A DNA stretch of 64,000 bases. Source: Fasciola hepatica (Eukaryota > Platyhelminthes > Trematoda > Plagiorchiida > Fasciolidae). The stretch lies in NCBI GenBank assembly GCA_948099385.1, contig CANUEZ040000020.1, positions 2,636,501 to 2,700,500 of the forward strand, given 5' to 3'. Of the stretch, positions 55,570 through 64,000 are shown in pieces (position 1 is the stretch's first letter; each line of letters opens with the position of its first letter). The notes under the pieces are model-generated. The model was not told the origin of the DNA, did not search any database, and was given only the letters and a program-made list of their open reading frames with translations. Position numbers and translations under genes: made by a program.

Positions 55570-56414
55570 TCACATTCTTCCATAGTCCTCCATTTTAGGT
55601 AAACTCATCAAATAATCACCTACAAGGAAGCATTTCTGGGCTTGATTGATCGCTGCAGTGCCGTAAATTGCCATATTGCAGTCATCAGTGTTCTGCAAGG
55701 CTAAGCTGCAGCATGACGGCGGCGAGGTGGCCCCAGATGGATGAGACGTCATACGATATGCCTTTGGCTTGTTGGTCACTTTACCGTCAGGCCACCAGAG
55801 GAACCTCAGACAACCGCGGTCGCTTGATGTGACCTTCACCTGGTGGAACATAGCTTCGATATCGGCTACCAAAGTGTACCTGTACCCGCGGAACCTCAAC
55901 AGCACCCCACACAAACTATTGACAAGGTATGGTCCCGTCAGTAGTTGTTTGTCCAGTGACGCTTGATTGACCTCCGCAGCGCAGCCGAATACCACTCTAA
56001 TCTTTGTTCGGTCCCCATGTTTATGTACGCCGTGGTGCGGGAGATACCACACGTGGAGCCAGTTAAGTTTTGCTCAGTCCCAGGTACCATCTCAGCGTGA
56101 CCTTCTGATATATATACGTTAATCGTTGCGCAATACTTTTTCCTCACTAACTGATCGTTTTCAAAGCGCTTCCTAAGAAACAGCAACCTTTTGAGAGCCA
56201 GACATTTATTATCCTCTAGGCATGGGCTGTCGGGTTTCCATGGCAGGGCAATCTCGTAATGGCCGTCTATCTTAAGGATAGAATTTGTCATATAACGTAG
56301 AGCCAAATTATCACCCGTTGACATGAGCCGTTTGATACAGTCCGCTTCTACAAATTCCAAGTTGAAAGTGATTTCCAGACTTTTATCCAATTTGGTGGTT
56401 GTGACGTGGTGCAC
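55570..56414 (-). pseudogene. BEL/Pao reverse transcriptase
   Basis: Minus strand. Fingers: IALPWKPDSPCLEDNKCLAL, KRLLFLRKRFENDQLVRKKY, then YLPHHGVHK, TKIRVVFGCAAEVNQASLDK. Motif A: TLVADIEAMFHQVKVTSSDR. Motif B: SHPSGATSPPSCCSLALQNT. Motif C, normally YVDD, reads LVGDYLMS, so a catalytic Asp is displaced. A frameshift near 56050 separates fingers and palm. Confidence 0.85.
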
Positions 56415-56600
56415 GTGGACCTTCGGTTTGTTCTGTCGTTGTTGTGAAGTTGGCCCCAGTATGACCCCTCCGAACGGTCCTCTCGCGGCCTAAGGGTCGT
56501 CGAGACCACCAGTTCGTTGTTCCAAGACCCAGTGAGCCTTCGCAATATTGGCCCCAATTAGTATGCAGGTGTCGGAGGCCTTCATAGTTGACAAAGGTAT

Positions 56601-57350
56601 TTATTTCAAATGGTCCCACATGCTTAGGTGTTGCTGTTGAATAAACGGACATAGCTTCGGGAGGGTTTCAACTGCCCAGGATCTGAGGATCTGGATAACC
56701 CCTTGCCCATCTAGTGAGGTTATCGCTTGGGATACTGTAACACCTTCTGTCACGCAATTCCCAGTAACAGTTTTGATAGTCAGGTCTTCTCGTTTTCCCC
56801 TTAAACCCAGTTTTTTCATGAGCGAGGCGTCAATGAACATTGAGTCTGAACTGTTGTCAAGGAAACCATTGACGGTAACCTCTTCTAATGGACCTAGGAG
56901 CCGGACTGGTAATATGGCGAAAGACACTTCCCGGATGGTATTACTGACGTTTGCCGAGACATGACCAACCGATACAGCATGTTCAGTTACTCGAGTACTC
57001 CGGCTGTTACCCTCTAGGGTTCTTTGTCTGTGCAACACCGGACGGTGTTGACCTTTGCAGTCTCTTAGACCGCAGGTTCTACTCGATCGGCAGTTCTCAA
57101 AGACATGGTTTGGCCCCAAGCATAGAAAACATAGCTTCCGTCTCCTTATTTCTTCATGCCTATCGGTAACCCTCAAACCCTGAAAAGTACTGCATTGGTC
57201 CACGTTATGTGGTCCCTTACAATTAGAACAAATTGGATTTGGCGAGGCTTTCAGACTTGCCGCAGCTACATCAGTCTCCGTTGATGGCCACTGGATTTCG
57301 GGAGCCCCGACATCTCGTGAGTCTTTGAAATTCTGATCCGGCGTGGACAC
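56601..57350 (-). pseudogene. BEL/Pao gag zinc knuckles and protease
   Basis: A 249-residue frame. Knuckles: CSNCKGPHNVDQC, then CFLCLGPNHVFENC, then CGLRDCKGQH. Protease: VTVNGFLDNSSDSMFIDASL, where the active-site motif is normally D(S/T/N)GS; the Gly is lost. TIKTVTGNCVTEGV and SLDGQGVIQILRSW follow. The frame is intact over this length. Confidence 0.8.
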
Positions 57351-57870
57351 GATTATCTTGAGGTGTAATATAAACTGGGCCGGCTACGGCAGGATCAGCT
57401 TGGTCCGAAACGAAGTCCGTCAGCCCACAGAATGTGGGTTCACGCTTGGCCCTTAGCACAAGAGATGCCCTTTTGAGCCATTTGGACTGAATGTGATGGA
57501 GAAGCCGTCGCACAACTGCTGTGGCAGTGACAGGCATTTAATTCTAACTGATTATTCAGCCTTTCCAACGTGGCAGCACACAACTTCATTTTGTCAGGTA
57601 AATTGATTAGGGCTTTAGAGTCTGAAGGCCTCCCGGTTGGCCCGTCTATCAGCCCGTTGGTGCACTGTCTTGCGATCACATGTGGCTCACCGAAACGCCG
57701 TTTGAGAATTCGTAGTGCTTCTTCGTAGCCTTTCGTAGGTTCGAGGATTGCGCATCTTTGGATTGATTCAGCAAATTCGCCTTCACAGGCCGAAATTAGG
57801 TAATCCAACAGACAAGCGAAGGTCGGAGGCGTATCTGGCCACTGTAGTGTGAAAGCTGCGCATAAACCTG
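57271..57870 (-). pseudogene. BEL/Pao gag, capsid-like region
   Basis: Reads DYLISACEGEFAESIQRCAI, LEPTKGYEEALRILKRRFGE and PHVIARQCTNGLIDGP, the BEL/Pao gag signature (L...C.GEA...I..C..L.P..GY..A..IL...FG.PH.IA). The N-terminal part is absent to the right of 57870. A frameshift near 57530 precedes the knuckle frame. Confidence 0.8.
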
Positions 57871-58409
57871 AAGTAAATTATGTTGGTTTATTTCGTAGAC
57901 GCCCGAAGCATGCCATGTGCATGATCTTGTTGATACAGGTGATGGAATGGACAGATGTAATTTACGAAAATGTGGAAACTCTCATGAAAATATAGGATAA
58001 AATGGCTCAGAAGGGGGAATAAAGTGGGATGAAAATAGGATGAATGTATGCAAACCCTAGAGATTGTAGGGAGTTTAAATGAACTCGAGGGCGGATTTGA
58101 ATGGACGCCCGGTGAGTTTTAAAGTCAAGGTCGGATGGACTGAATGAATGGTCCGGGCAGATATATCTGAAGGCCGACTGATAAACATGAGAAAAACTAT
58201 AAATCGGTGTAAGGAACTGCAGTAGCGAGGGAAGATGGAGAAAAAAGTGAGGTGCACTGCAGTGGATTAGATATCAATGAAGCATTGGTACTCTACATTG
58301 GATTGTTGGCGGACAGGGCACAAAACTCATCGTAAAACAGGGAGCGAGCAATACAAGAGGTAGAGGGTTGATCAGATGAGAAAAATGATTTAGAAGGGTT
58401 GGATACAGT
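57871..58409. other. No recognisable gene
   Basis: Could contain part of an LTR; no repeat partner found. Confidence 0.4.
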
Positions 58410-58850
58410 AGGTGTGAGGCAGAGATGGACCTACATAAGACTGTTTTGATGGTTTTCGTACCAAACCAATGCGAATGAACACATGCGAACAAGATTCGGA
58501 TCCGGTAGGGATGAAAACCTGTCGTCGCCGCACTCAAGTCTGTCGTGGAGCGAGATTTTCAAAGTTCGTAGAAGAACAATGGATATAGGTATGTACGGCA
58601 AGCGAATCTGTACTCCCGGGCGTAAAGAATTCCCCAGGCAGACTTATTGTCGTGCCGTAGACAAGTTCTGCAGCGGAAAATTGTTTACATACATTTATGC
58701 GAGTCCTGATACCAAACAGAACTAGTTGTAATGTCTCGTTCCAGTCGAGGCTCTCGTGCAACGACCGGTCGTGGAAAATCCCCCTAAAACCTTTGCAGTT
58801 CCGTGTTTTAACATCACTCACTTGCTTACACTATTGATGTGTCTTTACGA
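58410..58850 (-). pseudogene. Gypsy integrase C-terminal fragment
   Basis: Minus-strand frame 58821-58534 reads SLDWNETLQLVLFGIRTRIN, SAAELVYGTTISLPGEFF. A frameshifted continuation holds CSHVFIRIGLVRKPSKQSYV near 58470. This is the post-core wording of Ty3/gypsy integrases (W...LP.VLLGIR......SAELVYGT.L.LPGEF, then CSHVF+R.....KPL...Y.GP). An isolated fragment between the two BEL/Pao elements. Confidence 0.75.
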
Positions 58851-59289
58851 ACTGTTTGCTTTTATGGCCCAATTGTTGTTTGTTCGCACCCAGAGCGCTA
58901 CTTTGTCATATCCCTGTTCTGGACCCGCGTGACGCACGTGCTCCTTGCTCGCAAGCTGCAATTCGGTTTCTCCTTTGTTGAGTCCTTGTGATCTCATTAT
59001 TGAGGTTTGCATCTTTTTGGTGTCGTTGTTCATTCAATAATCTAGTATCGTGGAATATCACGGATAATTGAATTTGATTTCGGGATCCGCTGCGAATTTG
59101 GCTACGCATTGCTCAAACGTTTGCCACAATACTCGATAGATCAGTTTGGAACAAGGAAAATACGCAAAACGCCAAGAAAGTGATCGAAAACATTGGACTC
59201 TGGACAGGAAGTAATACGGCAAGTCACTGGGGAGGTTTTGGGTACATTTGATTTTTTAGTTAGTTAGATCGCCTAGTCCTGTCGGTGCT
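58851..59289. other. No recognisable gene
   Basis: Nothing supported; the 5' LTR or leader of the following BEL/Pao element would be expected here. Confidence 0.4.
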
Positions 59290-59313
59290 AGCTCATGTGT
59301 TACTGAGGGCAAT

Positions 59314-60381
59314 GTGGATTGTAAGGATGTCGATCTATATAGGCTGAGAATATTAAACCTAGAAAGACAGTTGTTATCGGCTAGACAACAGGCCCAGGAT
59401 GCAGAACAGAAGCGTATACAGAAAGAGCGTGAGCATGAGACCAGCAACTACGACATTTCCGATGGATCAGGGTGCAATAAGATAAGGAGCCCCACGCCGG
59501 TCGCCGACTACAAAACACCATAGATCGATTTGCCGAGGGTAGAACTGACGGTTTTCGACGAGCAATCGGAACACTACTGCAGGTTTGTCAAGCAGTTCGA
59601 GACGTCCGTCGAAAATAAGGTAACCGACCCTGGGCAAAGGCTTCGCCATCTGGCTCACTACTGTCAAGGCCGAGCAAGGGAAGCTATCGACGGGTGTACC
59701 ATGCTCGACCCGGGACAAGGCTACACCCGAGCAGGGAAGATTCTAAGGGACTTGTTTGGCCAACCGTTCAAAGTAGCCCGTAACCTAATAGAGGGCGGGA
59801 TGGTAGAAGCAAAGAGAACGAAAGGCGACGTCTACACAATGGCCGACCTATTGATCAAGATGCAGAACTGCTCAATAGCCCTCAACCATTTGGGTTACAG
59901 GGCTGACCTAGATGCAATGCACACTTTGGAAAACATAGTCCGTCACCTTTCTCCCGAACTACAGAGTCGGTGGGCGGAAGAGGCGGAACGGATGAGCCGA
60001 AGCGACAGGGAGGCTAACTTCGAAGACCTGACCGAACACTTGGACAGGAAAACCAAGATAGCCGACAGCGGGTTCGGCCGACTTATCCGGGGCAGCAACC
60101 GGGCAAACAAGTCCAGTACTAGCCATGCTCAAACTCCTGCACGGGAACATCCAAAATACCAACCTTGGACCAATGCGCACGCCATTTCACGCGATGCCAC
60201 GGCGCAACCAAATTGCAGATCCTGTGATGCTGGCCATGGACTACTAGAGTGCTCCAAGTTCGGCAACGCCACAATAGACGAACGGTGGGGAATGGCGGGA
60301 ATGGCAGGTGCGTGTTTTATTTGTCCTAACACCACGCACCGAGCGGCAGCTTGTAGGACAAGGTACCGATGTGGTTACTAG
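59314..60381 (+). pseudogene. BEL/Pao gag
   Basis: The N-terminal frame (59314-59523) is a coiled-coil-like charged stretch, YRLRILNLERQLLSARQQAQ and EQKRIQKEREHE, ended by a stop. The next frame (59530-60381, 283 residues) carries RVELTVFDEQSEHYCRFVKQ, RLRHLAHYCQGRAREAID, MLDPGQGYTRAGKILRDLFG, QPFKVARNLIEGGMV, then a knuckle-like CRSCDAGHGLLEC and CFICPNTTHRAAACRTRYRC. Typical BEL/Pao capsid plus zinc knuckles. It is one stop away from a joined gag. Confidence 0.8.
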
Positions 60382-60405
60382 GGCTGCACGGGCAGACACC
60401 ATCGA

Positions 60406-61027
60406 TTGCTGCACCAGGCGAGAGTAACCTTACCCGAGACGAGCACCAAGCCCTGTGTTATTTGTTCAACGTCGCGGTCTGCCAGTAAACCGGTAAGTGT
60501 AGGCGTAGTTGCTGTGGGAGTAGTGACACCGACTAGGGTAGTCAAAGCGTTGACTTTCGTCGATAGTGGATCCGACACTAAAGAAAGAGCGGTTTGCCGA
60601 CAAACACTGACTCGCTAAAGGTGCGACGTCGTTAGCAGTGAGCACGGTGGGCGGAACACAGGTAATGACTGCCGGTAGATTGAAGCTGCATTTCATCTCT
60701 CTAGACGCTGACGATGAAATTGAGCCAAAGGAGGCATTCACATTAGCTGATCTCCTCATGCGAGCACCAAGGTCGGCCAACGCAATCTTGGCTAGGTGGC
60801 CCCACCTGCGGGATGCAACCGTTGGAGACTGGGAAGATGATGAAGTGGATCTCCTCATTGGCTGCGACGTGCCAGAGGCGCATTGGGTGCTTGACCAGAG
60901 AGTGGGCGACCGGCAGGCACCTTATGCCGTACGCACAGCTCTGGGATGGATGTTATACGGTCCAGTAGGGGGACGTGGTTCCTTGAATTGTATACCGCAT
61001 AGAGTATCACCTGCAGCGGCTGTATGA
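60406..61027 (+). pseudogene. BEL/Pao protease and RT linker
   Basis: 60406-60618 contains VVKALTFVDSGSDTKERAVC, with the D-S-G-S active-site motif intact. After a stop, 60638-61027 reads STVGGTQVMTAGRLKLHFIS, DEVDLLIGCDVPEAHWVLDQ, QAPYAVRTALGWMLYGPVGG, the block that precedes BEL/Pao RT (LLIG.D.PE.......+.G......A..T.LGW...GP). Confidence 0.8.
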
Positions 61028-64000
61028 AAAGGAGCAGAATGATTGCGAGAGTAATGTAGAGCACCGGTGCTCCTCGATCTGTGGGGAGGGTGTCGACGAA
61101 AACCCAGCAAAATATACCGAGAGAACAACGTAGGTGGAAAAAGGGGAGTCTGCCAGGAATAATAGTGGAAGAATCTAGCAGAAGCTAGCCTACATAAGCC
61201 CTTACTGCAAAAAGTCAAATTATAGCGGGAAATGGTTGGCCAGGGTGGGGTCAAGTGAAGTCACAGGTGACAGCAGAGAATTAATAAAGGATGGTAAGTT
61301 AATCGGTAAGGACGGGGGGTAAGTTGTCAAAAAAGAATGGGATCTGGTTAACGGAATGAATTGGGAAGCATGGGTACGATAAGGGTACGGCAATGGTAAA
61401 ACACTGTGTATGCGGGGGAAAATATAGAAGAATTACCTGGAGAATTCAGGCAGGAATTGATCGATTTTTGCCAGCACACAAGTATCCTGCTGCATCTTGC
61501 TTCTTAGCAGGCGGAACTTGGTGGCCAGCAGTGAAAATGGTGGCCAGCAGTGGAAGTGCACCGAGAGGAAAGCACGCTTATGTGCTTACGTGCGAGGAAA
61601 ACTGAGATGCGCAACACAGGATGGATAGTAAATTTAATAACCGAGGGGTGAGGAAGCGACAGGTAATGCGCACCTCATGGTTTCTTTGCAAGAGACTGAA
61701 TTTGGATTGCCAGCAAACAATGAGGACTAGGTAATAAAACGAATTAGGAAGCGTAAGCACGACCAAAACCGAAGAGAGTGGTAAGGGGAATCCATCGCAG
61801 AAAAAGTGATCGGAGAATGCACGTGTGGGTGGATTAATTGTCTATCTTCACACTGGAAATAATTCTGTTGTAATTTCCTTTGTATTGGTCGTATACTGAA
61901 ACGTAAAGCAACCTGCTGCGAGCTAATAGGGCGAAAGCTCAAACTAGAATTGTTGAAGGAGATGGCTGGAGTAGGCAGGCAAGAGCAGATCAACTAGTGC
62001 TCTTATTGGTAGGTACTACATGTGATGGTCACCAGAAGTGAGGCAGAGGAAGCAGCGGGACTTGCTTACCTGGTATGTCACAGTGATCAGGGGACCAGAA
62101 GCTTAGCATAATCCGGATGATTGAACCAGGGAGCATTATACCACCGATCGAATGAAGAGTCGGCGCGAGCTGAGTCACCAGCCAAATCGGAGGCTGATAG
62201 AATTCTCCAGAGAAGACTCGCAGTAGAGGACCTCGTTTTTGAAGTGGTTAATAAAGACACAGAACAAGAATATGGATGATAAAACTGCAAAAGATATTAG
62301 CTCTGATATGGGACTGAACTTGATCGTGAATGGGCCGGTTGGTTACTGGCTAGAGGCATCGGACATTTAGTCGATGAGGGTAAGCAAAGGGGATTATGCA
62401 GTATTTACAAGAGATCGCTATAGATAGGCATTATCTGGGCGCAGTGGTAGCTGCAATTCCTGAGTCGCAAAGCGAGCGAAGCTTAGAAATTTCTCGCGAA
62501 TTTCAAAACAAGAGCGAGATTAATTCGCGGTTTCTGCGCTACTGAATTGAAAACCACAGAAGGTGCAACTATTCAAAAACCTCAGTCATGCGGTAGAACC
62601 CAAAAACCCATGGTCCTGTGGTAAAAGCACGACTTCTAGGGTCCATTTACGGCCGAATCCAAATGTTTCCAGCTCTCCACATATACGTGCTGGCCGTGCA
62701 TTCCTTTTTGCCTCAGCCCTTTTGGCTTCTCCGCATTAAACTTGATCACCTTCTATATGTCCGACGAAATAGTCAGTATACTGTTTAGGAATTTGAATCC
62801 TACGAACTCTGCTCTGACGACATCCGGGCACTGGTACACCCAAAGATCACAACTGTGTGCTAAACCTCGCCTGCAGTTGATTGCTTGAGAAAGGGGATAT
62901 ATATGTCACACGTTTTAACTTACCATACGTAACCTCACACTCGCTGTGCTCTTCTTTAGCACATGTATCAAAATTGTGTAGTCCCAAGGCAGCTGTGGAA
63001 CTTCCGTTAGGGTAATGACTCAGTTGCGTAACCGAAATACTTAGCGAAATATGCCCCTGGTAATGCACCACTTTGTCCTTTGATAGATGTTTACCTTCAC
63101 CTGATTCTCCTGTCTTCGTGGCCTCATCGCTCTTTTTTTCTCACGTGAATGATGTTCCTTCAACATCCACCACTTTCTGGCTTGTCAGTATGCACACAGT
63201 GTTTTAGGATCGCATTCAGCGAGTAAAATGGAGCCATCTCTGACGTGATACCAAAAGCTTACCAAGATTACAACTCACGTAACTGGCTTTAGTCATGGGA
63301 CCGACGAGTAGTATAAGACAGCGTTGGATGTCTTGCGTACACTTAGACAGACGAGTGAGACTTTTGAATGGATTTCGGGGGAAGATTCATGTGCCAAGGT
63401 GGTGATTTATTGTAGTCTGATAGACAAGAAAGTCCCCATGTGCGTGATCTAAGTTTGGTTCAGTACCTGTTGAGCTCTTTAGGAATGGTACGACAAGAAG
63501 CTTTCTAGTGGTCCCCAATTGGTTCTGGCTTGCTACACGAAAGTTGGGAGTCCGGCAACTTTTTAAAGGGGTCAGGATATATAATGGCAAAAAAATTAGA
63601 TCTGACTCATATTCTAGAGCGTGAGTAGTAGTGGTAAATTTTCTGCGGCCGGGATGTATCAGCCGAGAAACAAAATCGTTTGTAAAATGAGTGCAATTTT
63701 AGGTGTAAAGGGTTGAAGGGGACTCGAAGAATAAGCCTGATATGAGGTAAACATAAAGGTTCAAGTCGGAGTAGTTCCCACCCAGCTCTGTATTCAAGGT
63801 TGGACGGGGGCTAGGTGGTTTTTATGCGGAAGCAGAGCGTCTTTGTGTCTACTGGGTCAGCCTTCCTTACCAGGGGACAGTGCACCAACAGCAACGCAAT
63901 ATGAGTCTTGAAAATCAAAAGCTTACTCTCCTGAGTGAGTAACTCCCCAAAGTGCAATACTCCTCACCCTGCAAATATGGGCCCATGATTGTTCATAGAG
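61028..64000. other. No recognisable gene
   Basis: Only short frames. A box-A-like GGCGCAGTGGTAGC at 62439-62452 has no B box downstream. No RT of the BEL/Pao element continues here. Confidence 0.45.

Larger units (their letters stand above)
52993..57870 (-). mobile_element. BEL/Pao LTR retrotransposon, near complete, inactive
   Basis: Minus strand, in order: gag (57870-57271), zinc knuckles and protease (57350-56601), RT (56414-55570), RNase H (55311-54433), integrase (54306-53590) and its C-terminal DUF5641-like domain (53535-52993). Domain order and wording are BEL/Pao. The first part of gag is missing and every domain carries stops or frameshifts. LTRs were not identified. Confidence 0.85.
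59290..61027 (+). mobile_element. BEL/Pao gag-protease segment, plus strand
   Basis: Gag and the region up to the RT linker of a second BEL/Pao element, in orientation opposite to the one at 53-57.9 kb and of different sequence. RT and later domains are absent after 61027, so it is 3' truncated. Confidence 0.8.

Noticed and set aside
62430..62500. Box-A-like GGCGCAGTGGTAGC as a tRNA gene
   Set aside because: No B box at the right distance and no cloverleaf.

Overview
The window looks like nuclear DNA of a flatworm, most likely a digenean trematode. No bacterial or viral gene organisation is visible. Coding matter is split by stops, frameshifts and short introns. The repeat families are those typical of trematode genomes: RTE-type non-LTR elements, Ty3/gypsy and BEL/Pao LTR elements, a Penelope-like element, a CACTA-like DNA transposon, and a tRNA-derived SINE carrying a hammerhead motif. 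Four genuine spliced introns of 35-39 nt also fit flatworms. All assignments rest on motif recognition by eye; no search was run.

Layout. 1-3.3 kb: two RTE copies in opposite orientation, forming a 1,083-bp inverted repeat that reads as identical, with a (TA)n tract at the centre. 3.3-9 kb: mostly featureless, with an LTR-like repeat and a decayed RTE fragment at 7-8.3 kb. 9.25-13 kb: decayed minus-strand Ty3/gypsy element, then a minus-strand endonuclease scrap. 14.4-14.9 kb: RTE C-terminal scrap. 16.1-16.3 kb: gypsy integrase tail. 17.3-21.6 kb: nearly full-length but broken plus-strand Ty3/gypsy. 22.25-24.8 kb: Penelope-like element bounded by 319-bp inverted repeats. 24.9-26.5 kb: minus-strand gypsy protease-RT fragment interrupted by a small hairpin insertion with 14-bp direct repeats.

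28.5-41.3 kb is the gene-bearing part. It holds an F-box gene resembling FBXO36 (minus strand, micro-introns), candidate exons of unrecognised genes, a probable last exon of an OSR1/SPAK-type kinase (plus strand), and possible exons of a ubiquitin-like-domain protein. Three SINE copies lie here; two keep a nearly complete type I hammerhead core.

43.7-48.4 kb: a CACTA-like transposon with terminal inverted repeats, a broken transposase gene, and a second spliced gene that resembles DUF4806 proteins. 48.7-51 kb: non-LTR remnants (a 3' end and an ORF1). 53-57.9 kb: nearly complete but inactive BEL/Pao element on the minus strand. 58.4-58.85 kb: gypsy integrase tail. 59.3-61.0 kb: BEL/Pao gag-protease on the plus strand. 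61-64 kb: nothing recognised.

Nothing here forms a pathway or operon. The common thread is layered transposition around a few host exons. The observations most worth following are the hammerhead-bearing SINE, the second gene of the CACTA-like transposon with its 37-38 nt introns, the hairpin insertion in the gypsy element, and the large inverted RTE repeat.
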